Part shown: piece by piece, positions 6,960 through 14,761 of the stretch
How positions within the stretch are numbered: the stretch's first letter is position 1
How the letters are laid out: every line of letters starts with the position of its first letter
Source: Flammeovirgaceae bacterium
Lineage (GTDB): Bacteria; Bacteroidota; Bacteroidia; Cytophagales; MED-G16
Reading direction: 5' to 3'
DNA: 18,499 bases
NCBI GenBank assembly: GCA_002702205.1
Contig: NZYP01000040.1
Span: forward strand, 1-18,499
The notes under the pieces: model-generated
Database searches by the model: none
What the model was told of the DNA's origin: nothing
What the model saw: the letters and a program-made list of their open reading frames with translations, nothing else
Position numbers and translations under genes: made by a program

Positions 6960-7870
6960 AATTTATTTCCTTTTAAATATTCTTTTGTTCTCATTTTTCT
7001 TTTTCCTTCAGCTTGAATCTCTAATATTTCGATACTTTCATTTATAATATTATTAAAAAAAATTTTGTTGTCTTTTATAAATAATCCAACATCATTGAAA
7101 GTAACGTAATTAGACTTTTTCGCACTAAAAATTTTATAACTTTTATTTTTATGATTGATTATTGCACCAGGATATGGGCTAAGGCCATGAATTTTATTTA
7201 TATTTTTTTGAGCCCCATCTTTAGTTGATAATATACATAACATTTTATCAATCTTTGGAGCTCTTTTGTGCTTAGAACTTATATCCTGACTTATTTTATT
7301 AAAAGTATTATTAAATATTTTAAATATAGATTCAGTTAAAAGGTTTGACCCTAAAGTCATTAGCTTATCGTGAAGAGTTCCTGCTATCTCATTTTTATCT
7401 ATTTTTACTTTTTCTTGCATGATAATATCACCTTCGTCAATTCTTTTATTTAAAAAGAATACAGTAATACCTGTCTCCTTTTCACCATTAATAATTACCC
7501 AATTAATAGGTGCAGCACCCCTGTAGTGTGGTAGATAAGATGCGTGAAGATTTATACATCCTAATTCAGGGATATTTATCAAAGACTCCGGTAACATCCT
7601 AAATGCTACAACAACAAAAAGATCTGCTTTTAAATTCTGAATTTCTCTTTGAAATTTTTCATCTTTTAGATTTTTAGGTTGATATACATCTATTTTTTTA
7701 TCTAATGCATATTTTTTTACTGGAGAAAAATTTATTTTTCTACCTCTTCCACTTTTCTTGTCAGGAGCAGTGATTACAGCAATTACATTAATATTTTTTT
7801 CTATTATTCTCTCAAGACTTTTTACGGCAAAGTCTGGAGTTCCCATGAAAATTATAGATTTTGACATCAT
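6956..7870 (-). CDS. fmt: Methionyl-tRNA formyltransferase
   Basis: Fmt transfers a formyl group from 10-formyltetrahydrofolate to methionyl-initiator-tRNA in the cytosol. The 304-residue protein has the GART-like formyltransferase fold over about 4-185: IIFMGTPDFAV at the start, the lysine-rich loop DKKSGRGRK (37-45), and the catalytic block INLHASYLPHYRGAAP (106-121) with Asn107 and His109. IDEGDII (144-150) follows, with Asp145 as the third catalytic residue. The C-terminal OB-like tRNA-binding domain is present (about 205-300), including GLSPYPGA. Two consecutive ATG codons (7868-7870 and 7865-7867) leave the first Met uncertain by one residue. The start abuts the stop of namZ and the end overlaps folA by 4 bases. 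Confidence 0.95.
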   Translation of the reverse strand: MMSKSIIFMGTPDFAVKSLERIIEKNINVIAVITAPDKKSGRGRKINFSPVKKYALDKKIDVYQPKNLKDEKFQREIQNLKADLFVVVAFRMLPESLINIPELGCINLHASYLPHYRGAAPINWVIINGEKETGITVFFLNKRIDEGDIIMQEKVKIDKNEIAGTLHDKLMTLGSNLLTESIFKIFNNTFNKISQDISSKHKRAPKIDKMLCILSTKDGAQKNINKIHGLSPYPGAIINHKNKSYKIFSAKKSNYVTFNDVGLFIKDNKIFFNNIINESIEILEIQAEGKRKMRTKEYLKGNKL

Positions 7871-9031
7871 TTATTCAAAGTCATCATATAGTAAATATTT
7901 TTTTCTGATTTTTTTATAATCATTTATTTCATTTTCCCATGTTAATCTAATTTGATCTTCACTTAATCCTTTTTTTATTTGATTTTCAAGTATGTTATTT
8001 CCGGCTAATCTATAAAAATACTTATCAAAAAAATCAGTATCATGATCTTTTAATTTATTGTAAAAATTAATTAAATATTCAAGATTTAATTTTTTATCAT
8101 ATTTTTTATTTCTTAAATCAATACCATAACATAATATGTTTTCTAATTTTGGTTTACTCTCTTCAGAAACACTTATTGGAGTAAAATTAAAATCACTTTT
8201 ATAATGTGGATGACCAATAACTTGAAAAGGGAATTCTGTTCCTCTTCCTATACTAACTACTGTTTGCTCGAATAGACATAAACTTGGATAGAGTCTGATT
8301 GATTTCTGATTTGGTAGGTTAGGTGAGGGCTTTATGGGTAATATATATTCATCATTGTGATTCCAGTTTTTAACTTTTATTACTTTCATATCTAACCTAT
8401 CATGGTGTTCAATCCATCCCTCACCTTTTATCATAAGTGCTAGCTCTCCTACAGTACAACCATGAACTATTGGGATGGGATGCATTCCTATGTATGATTG
8501 ATAAAGGGTATCAAGAACAGGTCCATCTACATAGTCTCCATTGGGGTTAGGTCTATCAAGAACTAAAAATTTAATTCCTAACTCAGCACACTTTTCCATC
8601 ATATTATGCATTGCACTTATGTAGGTATAAAACCTTGCGCCTACATCTTGAATATCAAAAATCATGACCTCAATTCCTGATAAATCCTCATTATTAGGGA
8701 TTCTCTTTTTTCCATACATAGATATTATTGGAATTGATTTTTCCTCGTATTTATAAACGTAATCATCAATACTTTTACCTCTTTCTATTTTTCCCTTAAA
8801 TCCATGTTCTGGGCTAAAAATTTTTTGAATATTCATATTCAATGAAAATAAAGTATCAATTAGATGTATATTTTTTATCGTTGAGGTATGATTTACAAGA
8901 AGTCCAATTTTCTTACCTGAAATAATAGTATTGTATTTATGTAAATTTTCTGCTCCAACCTTTATATTTTTATTTTCTGATTTAACTTGAATATAAAAAA
9001 GCACAAATATTAATATTAGAATATTTTTCAT
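7871..9031 (-). CDS. namZ: Exo-beta-N-acetylmuramidase NamZ (DUF1343 / GH171)
   Basis: NamZ-type enzymes remove MurNAc from the non-reducing ends of peptidoglycan fragments in cell-wall turnover. The protein (386 residues) has an N-terminal signal peptide with cleavage likely near residues 17-19 (QVKS-E), so it should act in the periplasm. Conserved DUF1343 blocks are present: LLVNHTS (44-50), FSPEHGFKG (72-80), MIFDIQDVGARFYTY (123-137), LDRPNPNGDYVDGP (158-171), VHGCTVGELA (189-198) and GTEFPFQVIGHP. Small departures from the usual form are His in NHTS (commonly NQTS) and Cys in HGCTVGE (commonly Met). It is the first gene of the namZ-fmt-folA-cinA operon, 75 bases from the divergent FkbM gene. 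I see no clear lipobox. Confidence 0.9.
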   Translation of the reverse strand: MKNILILIFVLFYIQVKSENKNIKVGAENLHKYNTIISGKKIGLLVNHTSTIKNIHLIDTLFSLNMNIQKIFSPEHGFKGKIERGKSIDDYVYKYEEKSIPIISMYGKKRIPNNEDLSGIEVMIFDIQDVGARFYTYISAMHNMMEKCAELGIKFLVLDRPNPNGDYVDGPVLDTLYQSYIGMHPIPIVHGCTVGELALMIKGEGWIEHHDRLDMKVIKVKNWNHNDEYILPIKPSPNLPNQKSIRLYPSLCLFEQTVVSIGRGTEFPFQVIGHPHYKSDFNFTPISVSEESKPKLENILCYGIDLRNKKYDKKLNLEYLINFYNKLKDHDTDFFDKYFYRLAGNNILENQIKKGLSEDQIRLTWENEINDYKKIRKKYLLYDDFE

Positions 9032-9054
9032 TGTTTCATATTTTTACACTATTT

Positions 9055-9062
9055 CAAATCTA
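9055..9062 (-). promoter_or_regulatory. Candidate Bacteroidota -7 box (TAGATTTG) for namZ-fmt-folA-cinA
   Basis: Read on the minus strand this matches TAnnTTTG and ends 23 bases before the namZ ATG at 9031, within the 75-base divergent gap. No convincing TTG -33 box accompanies it. I found no comparable match on the plus strand for the FkbM gene. Confidence 0.35.
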
Positions 9063-9106
9063 TTAATATTAATTTTTTAGATTGTTCCTTTTTAAAGATA
9101 TAATTT

Positions 9107-9919
9107 ATGTTTTATAGTATTTTAAAAGACTTATTTATGAATTTTTTGCAAAAAAAAATAAATAAATCAAAATCTCAGGTTGTAATATTAAATGATTGGA
9201 TAGGTCTTAATATTTTAATTAATGATTATTATGAAAAAGATGAAATAATTGTTTTAAAAAAACACTTTTCAAAAGATGTTAAGAAAAACACTTTTATTGA
9301 CGTTGGTGCTAATATTGGTAATCATTCATTATTTTTTAAAGATTACTTTAAGCATATAAAATCCTTCGAGCCTCAAAATAAAATTTTTAAAATTTTAGAA
9401 ATAAATACAGATAATTCCGAAAATATTGATGTATTTAATTATGGTTTAGATATCAAAAGCTATAATTCTAAATTTCACATTCCTTATTCTAATTCTGGTA
9501 TGGCTAATGAATCAAAAAAAGATTTAACTGGCTATTTTGAAAAAGTGAATTTTAAAGTTTATGATCAGAATCATAAAGATATAATAAGTTATATAAAAAT
9601 TGATGTTGAAGGAAATGAAGAAAATGTTTTATTAAGTATGCAAAAATCGATTGTAAAACATTTACCCATAATTTCATTTGAATTAAATTCTAACACTTCA
9701 TCAAGGAAGAAGGTTATTAAAATATTAAAATCTTTTGGTTATGAAAAATTTTATGTTTCTGAGAAATACTTTTTTCCCATGAATTTAAGGTTCATTAAAA
9801 GGTTTTGTGGTAAACCAAAAAAGTTAAAATTAATTTCTCAACATGATTTATTTTCAGTAAATAACTTTAATTTAATACATACCTTTTCAGATGAATCTTA
9901 CTTTAAATTAAATGTCTAA
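9107..9919 (+). CDS. FkbM family SAM-dependent methyltransferase
   Basis: The 270-residue protein has the Rossmann-type methyltransferase landmarks of the FkbM family. These are motif I FIDVGANIGNHS (63-74) for S-adenosylmethionine, the acidic end of strand 2 in SFEP (86-89), and the diagnostic IKIDVEGNEENV (163-174) around motif IV. FkbM enzymes O-methylate sugars or polyketide hydroxyls; in Bacteroidota they are common in surface polysaccharide loci. The next gene is a glycosyltransferase overlapping by 8 bases, so a role in capping or decorating an exported glycan is the best inference. A second in-frame ATG (Met11) is an alternative start; the region before it is weakly conserved-looking. 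The pair looks more AT- and Lys/Asn-rich than the flanking housekeeping genes, by eye only. Confidence 0.87.
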   Translation: MFYSILKDLFMNFLQKKINKSKSQVVILNDWIGLNILINDYYEKDEIIVLKKHFSKDVKKNTFIDVGANIGNHSLFFKDYFKHIKSFEPQNKIFKILEINTDNSENIDVFNYGLDIKSYNSKFHIPYSNSGMANESKKDLTGYFEKVNFKVYDQNHKDIISYIKIDVEGNEENVLLSMQKSIVKHLPIISFELNSNTSSRKKVIKILKSFGYEKFYVSEKYFFPMNLRFIKRFCGKPKKLKLISQHDLFSVNNFNLIHTFSDESYFKLNV

Positions 9920-11081
9920 AAAACTTCATGTATTATTTATTACATATGGTTATCCTAATGATATTAATGATGTTAAATATAGTTTTTTTAGAGAACAAGC
10001 TGAATCTTTATCTGAGTTGGGAGTTAAAGTTGGAGTATTAAGTTCTAAGTTAACATCTTTCCTTAAACCTTTTCAAACTACTTTATTACCTAAAATTAAT
10101 TATAATACTGAAAATAATTTAAATGTTGTTAGGTGTTCATGGAACAAATGGGTTCCATTTCATGAAAAGTATAAGATTAATATTTTAAAGTATATTTCAT
10201 TATTAGGTTTTAAAAAATATATTAAAAAAAATGGAATTCCAGATTTAATACATAATCATTCTCTTGTCTATTCTGGATTTATCACTGAAAATTTAAGTGA
10301 AAGATATAAAGTTCCTTTTTTGATTACTGAACATAATTCAGGGTTTTATTATGAAGAATACAATTCGCTTCTAAATGATATTTCAAGAATATGTAATAAA
10401 TCTAGAATTTGTCTTGCAGTTAGCTCAAATTTAAGATTATTATTAAATAAAAAAATTGATAAATCACCTGATTGGAAAATTCATCATAATCTTGTTTCTG
10501 AAATATTTTTTGATCAAAAAATAAATAAACAACCTAAAAACAAATTTACATTTATAGGTATCGGAAATTTAATTAATGAAAAAAATTTTAAACTTCTTAT
10601 AAGTTCATTTTATAATTTTAATAAAATATATCCTAATTCTTTTCTTAAGATTATTGGTAATGGTAAAGAATTTAAAAAACTAACAAGCTTATCAGAAAAG
10701 CTCAAGATATTATCTAGTGTAAGTTTTTTAGGTCAATTATCTAGAATAAAAACCATGAAAGAATTAAATGATTCTCATGTATTTATTTCTTCCAGTAATT
10801 ATGAAACTTTTGGTATTGTTTCCGCTGAGGCATTAGCACTTGGTAAAGTTGTTATATCGACTGATAATATGGGATCTAGTGATATTTTAAATAAAAGTGT
10901 ATCAATAACTGTACCTACAAATGATGAGGTTGAAATGACAAATGCAATGATTAATATTTATAAAAATTATGAAAAATATGATCCCATACTGATAAGAAAA
11001 TATGCAGTTGGTAAATTTTCACCTAAAATTATTACGAGCGAGTTAATACTAAAGTATAAACAAATTTTAGATAAAAGATAA
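9912..11081 (+). CDS. Family 4 glycosyltransferase (GT-B fold)
   Basis: The 389-residue protein starts with a GT-B N-terminal half: LFITYGYPNDINDVKYSFF (8-26), then FFREQAESLSELGVKVGVL, and IHNHSLVYSG and ITEHNS (138-143) typical of GT4. The C-terminal donor-binding half has FIGIGNLINEKNFKLLI (214-230), IIGNGKE (247-253), VSFLGQL (270-276) and the EX7E motif in YETFGIVSAEALALG with Glu298 and Glu306. GT4 enzymes are retaining transferases using nucleotide sugars, usually in lipopolysaccharide, capsule or exopolysaccharide assembly at the cytoplasmic side. It overlaps the FkbM gene by 8 bases and ends 9 bases before the convergent GH3 gene; no hairpin terminator is visible in that gap. Donor and acceptor are unknown. 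Confidence 0.9.
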   Translation: MSKKLHVLFITYGYPNDINDVKYSFFREQAESLSELGVKVGVLSSKLTSFLKPFQTTLLPKINYNTENNLNVVRCSWNKWVPFHEKYKINILKYISLLGFKKYIKKNGIPDLIHNHSLVYSGFITENLSERYKVPFLITEHNSGFYYEEYNSLLNDISRICNKSRICLAVSSNLRLLLNKKIDKSPDWKIHHNLVSEIFFDQKINKQPKNKFTFIGIGNLINEKNFKLLISSFYNFNKIYPNSFLKIIGNGKEFKKLTSLSEKLKILSSVSFLGQLSRIKTMKELNDSHVFISSSNYETFGIVSAEALALGKVVISTDNMGSSDILNKSVSITVPTNDEVEMTNAMINIYKNYEKYDPILIRKYAVGKFSPKIITSELILKYKQILDKR

Positions 11082-11090
11082 GGCTTAATA

Positions 11091-13337
11091 TTAGTAGATA
11101 TTTCTATTTATTTTTAATAAGTCTTTAATTTGAGATGATCCTCCAACATAAAAATTATAGCTAATATCTTCATTTTCCCATTTCTTTTTTTCTGTATTAT
11201 AATATGACAAATCACTCTTATTTAACTGAAGAGATATTGTTTTTTTTTCTCCTGGTTTAAGTTGTATTTTTTTAAATCCTCTAAGAAGTTTTAGTGGTCG
11301 TTCTATTTTAGAGTTTTCAAAGCCTACATAAAGTTGAGCAATCTCATTACCACTTACATTACTTTTATTAATTAGATCAAAATTAAATTTTAATACAGAA
11401 TCTTCCTTTTTAAAATCATTCATTTTAAAATTTTCATATTCGAATTCACTATAACTTAAACCATATCCAAAAGGGTAAGCAATTTTCTTTTTAAATTTTT
11501 GAAATAATGAATACCCATGATAATATCCATAGGTAATTGTATCTGTATATGGATTGAAATATGGGTAGTCATCTGGATTTTCTGCAATTGTAAAGGGTAA
11601 CTTACCACTAGGATTAACATCTCCATATAGAATTCTTGCTAAAGCATTTCCTCCTTCCATTCCCGAATACCAAGAAAAAATAATTGACGGAACATTGTCT
11701 TCCCATTTCCTCATATCAATAGCGCTTCCTCCAACATATACAACTACTAAATTTTTATTTACCTTAGATATTTTATTTATTAAGTTCTCTTCTTCATCTC
11801 TTAAACTTAAATTAATTCTATCTCCGCCAATTCCCTTTACACCAACTAATTCCTTAGCTTCTGCTGATTTTAGCATTTCTCCTTTAGTTAGAATATATTC
11901 ACCTTCATCTTTATAAGTATATCCAACAACTAAAACTACTTGATCAGAATTTTTTGCAATATCTACAGCTTTATTAATGTCAGAAGCATCATCATAAATT
12001 ACTTTATTATTTAATTTCTCATTATATGATTTAATCCCTTCATATGGTGTTATAACGTAGGGAGGTGAAGAGTTACTACTTCCAAGATCACCAGTATTAT
12101 CCAAATTTGCTATTTTCCCTATTACAGCAACTTTTATATTATTTATCTTTTTAAAAGGTAAAATATCTTCATTTTTCAATAATACCATACTTTCTTCTGC
12201 AGCATGTCTAGCCAGTCTTATATGTTCATTATTAAGAATTATATTTTCATTATAATCTATGCTATCAAATGAAAATGCATATTTTAATCTTGTCTTCAAT
12301 GTATTTAAAACTAACTTGTCAATATCTGATTCTTTTATCTCACCTTGAACAATTCCATCCTCTAATAATTTATAACTGTATTCATCTTGCCATGGCATTT
12401 CAACATTGAGGCCAGCTTTAATACCATCCAAACCATCGTAAAGGCCATACATCCAATCAGTTGAAATAAAACCTTCAAAGCCCCAATCATCCCTTAAAAT
12501 ATTTGTAATAAGCATTTTATTACTTCCACAGTATTCACCATTAACTTTATTATATGCAGACATTATAGATGCAGGTTTCCCTTCTTTTATAACTTTTTTA
12601 AAGTGAGGTAGGTAGACTTCTCTTAGTGTTCTTTCATCAACCTCAACATTTAATACCCACCTTGAATTTTCTAAACTGTTTAAGGCAAAATGTTTAGGAC
12701 AAGCCATTACATTATGACTTTGAATTCCCTTAACTGCAGCAAGACCTAATTCCCCTAAAAGCCAAGGGTCCTCACCATATGTTTCTTGAGCTCTTCCCCA
12801 TCCAGGGTGTCTTAAAAGATTTATACATGGAGTGGCAGCATAATTTGTTTTATTTGCTCTCATTTCCTTCGCTATAACTTGATGTATTTGATTTTCTAAA
12901 TCTATATTCCATGAAGCAGCTCTTGCCATAGCAACTGGAAATGTAGTTACTCCATTTATATTTTTATCTAGAACTCTTGCTCCTCTAGGACCATCTGATA
13001 AAACCCATGGAGGTATATTTAACCTTTCATTCTTACCTGCATATATATGAGCAAATCTATTTTTGAAGAGATAACTTCCAAAAAATTTAGGTATAGAATT
13101 AATCATTTTCTCTCCATACATCTGATCAATTTTTTCATTTAAATCCATTTTAGATACTAGAACTTCAGCGAGACTATCTGTATTAATATTCCAATATTCT
13201 TCTCCGTAAATAATTTTATCAGCTTTTAAGGAAATTGTATTATAATTAGAGCCTAGATAGAAGATAACCAATACTAATAATGAGGAAATAATTAAAATCA
13301 GTATTGTGGCCTTAAAAATTTTTATTAAAAAATTCAT
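11091..13337 (-). CDS. Glycoside hydrolase family 3, beta-glucosidase type, with N-terminal membrane anchor
   Basis: This is a 748-residue GH3 enzyme in the beta-glucosidase (BglX-like) arrangement. A TIM-barrel domain spans about 60-350 with SDGPRGAR (114-121), GWGRAQETYGEDPW (179-192), PKHFALN (214-220), DERTLREVYLPHF (234-246) and the nucleophile Asp294 in GFISTDW. The alpha/beta sandwich spans about 380-590 with YSGMEGGNA (557-565) and GDVNPSGKLPFT (572-583). A fibronectin-III-like C-terminal domain covers about 645-735. Residues 8-28 form one uninterrupted hydrophobic helix preceded by lysines and lacking a clear cleavage site or lipobox, so the enzyme is probably anchored in the inner membrane facing the periplasm. 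Its ATG overlaps the stop of the CotH gene (ATGA), so they are co-translated. Substrate is not determinable: glucosidase, xylosidase or other beta-linked activity is possible. Confidence 0.9.
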   Translation of the reverse strand: MNFLIKIFKATILILIISSLLVLVIFYLGSNYNTISLKADKIIYGEEYWNINTDSLAEVLVSKMDLNEKIDQMYGEKMINSIPKFFGSYLFKNRFAHIYAGKNERLNIPPWVLSDGPRGARVLDKNINGVTTFPVAMARAASWNIDLENQIHQVIAKEMRANKTNYAATPCINLLRHPGWGRAQETYGEDPWLLGELGLAAVKGIQSHNVMACPKHFALNSLENSRWVLNVEVDERTLREVYLPHFKKVIKEGKPASIMSAYNKVNGEYCGSNKMLITNILRDDWGFEGFISTDWMYGLYDGLDGIKAGLNVEMPWQDEYSYKLLEDGIVQGEIKESDIDKLVLNTLKTRLKYAFSFDSIDYNENIILNNEHIRLARHAAEESMVLLKNEDILPFKKINNIKVAVIGKIANLDNTGDLGSSNSSPPYVITPYEGIKSYNEKLNNKVIYDDASDINKAVDIAKNSDQVVLVVGYTYKDEGEYILTKGEMLKSAEAKELVGVKGIGGDRINLSLRDEEENLINKISKVNKNLVVVYVGGSAIDMRKWEDNVPSIIFSWYSGMEGGNALARILYGDVNPSGKLPFTIAENPDDYPYFNPYTDTITYGYYHGYSLFQKFKKKIAYPFGYGLSYSEFEYENFKMNDFKKEDSVLKFNFDLINKSNVSGNEIAQLYVGFENSKIERPLKLLRGFKKIQLKPGEKKTISLQLNKSDLSYYNTEKKKWENEDISYNFYVGGSSQIKDLLKINRNIY

Positions 13338-14731
13338 AATTCGTTTATAGAGTTATCAAGCCATTCAGACCTATTTATTAACCAGTTCTTTAAGAATTCA
13401 ATTTCATTAATGTATGTTCCTCCAACAAAGCTATTTGGCCAAACATAGTTTTCAAGAATTTTCCACTTATTAAAATTTCTTTTGGCAGCTTCTGTTTTAT
13501 TATAAAGTAGATCAAATTCATTATTTACCATATTTTCCAGAGATTGGTCAGATAATATATTAGATCTAAGTTCAAACCACCTAATTTTTAAATTATTTAC
13601 AAAAACTTCATCTTCTAAAAATTTTTTCCACCAAAATGGAACATTCCAGAAATCTCCAGGACATCTGTTATTAAATTCGAATGTCCATATGTCAAATTGA
13701 TTTCCTCCACAATAATTCGCATTACCAAAAGATAAATTAAAGTCCCATATTGGTCCTATTTTTAATTTTTCATCTCTCTCTTTGTGGAGATATGTACTTA
13801 GCCTATATCCATCCACGTTATTGGATAATTCATTTAATATGAAAAAATCTATGAAGGATTTATAATCAATAAATTTTCTAAAACCATTATTTACATCTTT
13901 GAAATTTGATGAGGAAAGTGATTTTTCAAACCCATTTATATAATCAATTATATACTTCTTTTGACTATCATTGATATTTTCAGGTTTAGGATATTCATAA
14001 TTAAATAAAATTTTTTTATCTCCTTCTAAATTTCCGTGAACATCATATTTTGAACTAAACGAATTAAAATCATTAAAGCTATTATCTTCTAAATCGCTCT
14101 TATCAATTTTAATAATATATCCTCCACTAATTAATTCTTCTTCTATATCATTGTTTTCAAGTTTTTTGATGTTAACTCTATTCTTATCTCTTTTTATTTT
14201 TTCCATAAGTAAATAGAAACCTTTATAATCATTATTAATATATAATTCTACATTTCTAGTTCTTGATGCATACATACCCATTTTATTAGATATGTCATAA
14301 ATTATTTTGTTTCTTATTAAAGATTTATCACTGTAAGGTCCATATAATATCCAATCTTCTTCTTCGGGAAGACCTGCTAGATTATAATCTAAATCATTAT
14401 AATTTTTATCCCATGTCTCAATCCCGTAAGATTTTTTTTCAAAAAATTGAGAAGTTTCTCCCCTAATTTCAATACCTATATTACCTGCATATTGTGTGCT
14501 ATCTCCTAATAAAACAGTTAATGCTGATGCAATCTTAGGTTCATCTACTATTTCGCCACCTAAAGTATTAATTTTAAAAATAAAAATAGAATCTTGACAA
14601 TTAAGACATTCAAACTCATCAAAATTTGAATTTTCAGATTCACTATCAACTATTACTTTTTCATCTTTTGTACATGAAATTAAAAACAGATTAAGAAAAA
14701 AGAATAATTTAACAATATCTTTGGTAACCAT
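13334..14731 (-). CDS. CotH-kinase-family lipoprotein
   Basis: This 465-residue protein has a lipoprotein signal ending LISC (Cys20). The mature start CTKDEK contains a K-D-E run resembling the surface lipoprotein export signal described in Flavobacteriia, so surface display is plausible. A CxxC (42-45) precedes the CotH domain. CotH-like blocks are IEIRGETSQFFEKKSY (87-102), DWILYGPYSDKSLIRNKI (126-143), a central YINNDYKGFYLLMEKI (164-179), ISGGYIIKIDKSD (201-213), and IGPIWDFNLSFGN (325-337), in which Asp330 is a likely metal-binding residue. CotH proteins of spore formers are atypical protein kinases that phosphorylate coat proteins; the target in a non-sporulating bacterium is unknown. 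It is the first gene of a two-gene unit with GH3 and is divergent from the permease gene with a 30-base gap. Confidence 0.87.
   Translation of the reverse strand: MVTKDIVKLFFFLNLFLISCTKDEKVIVDSESENSNFDEFECLNCQDSIFIFKINTLGGEIVDEPKIASALTVLLGDSTQYAGNIGIEIRGETSQFFEKKSYGIETWDKNYNDLDYNLAGLPEEEDWILYGPYSDKSLIRNKIIYDISNKMGMYASRTRNVELYINNDYKGFYLLMEKIKRDKNRVNIKKLENNDIEEELISGGYIIKIDKSDLEDNSFNDFNSFSSKYDVHGNLEGDKKILFNYEYPKPENINDSQKKYIIDYINGFEKSLSSSNFKDVNNGFRKFIDYKSFIDFFILNELSNNVDGYRLSTYLHKERDEKLKIGPIWDFNLSFGNANYCGGNQFDIWTFEFNNRCPGDFWNVPFWWKKFLEDEVFVNNLKIRWFELRSNILSDQSLENMVNNEFDLLYNKTEAAKRNFNKWKILENYVWPNSFVGGTYINEIEFLKNWLINRSEWLDNSINEL
14716..14723 (+). promoter_or_regulatory. Candidate Bacteroidota -7 box (TATCTTTG) for the LolE-like permease gene
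   Basis: This TAnnTTTG match lies inside the first codons of the divergent CotH gene, 38 bases before the ATG at 14762, a reasonable leader length. A canonical -33 TTG is not evident. Confidence 0.25.
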
Positions 14732-14749
14732 ATTTTTAGGTTTTGATTA

Positions 14750-14757
14750 CAAATTTA
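14750..14757 (-). promoter_or_regulatory. Candidate Bacteroidota -7 box (TAAATTTG) for the CotH/GH3 operon
   Basis: On the minus strand this exact TAnnTTTG match ends 18 bases before the CotH ATG at 14731, filling much of the 30-base divergent gap. Its position suggests a short leader; the -33 region would fall within the permease gene and shows no clear TTG. Confidence 0.35.
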
Positions 14758-14761
14758 CCAA

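Noticed and set aside
9062..9073. 12-base palindrome ATTAATATTAAT in the namZ/FkbM gap
   Set aside because: It is pure A/T, similar runs occur inside nearby genes, and it is not distinguishable from low-complexity background.
7871..13337. The GH3 enzyme as a NagZ partner of NamZ in peptidoglycan recycling
   Set aside because: NagZ-type GH3 enzymes have a KH-(F/I)-PGHG motif with an Asp-His dyad. This protein has PKHFALNSLENSR, the two-domain layout and the FnIII-like tail of beta-glucosidase-type members, so a direct NamZ-NagZ pair is not supported.
11091..14731. Polysaccharide utilisation locus
   Set aside because: A GH3 gene is present but there is no SusC/SusD pair, sulfatase, hybrid two-component regulator or other CAZyme in the neighbourhood.
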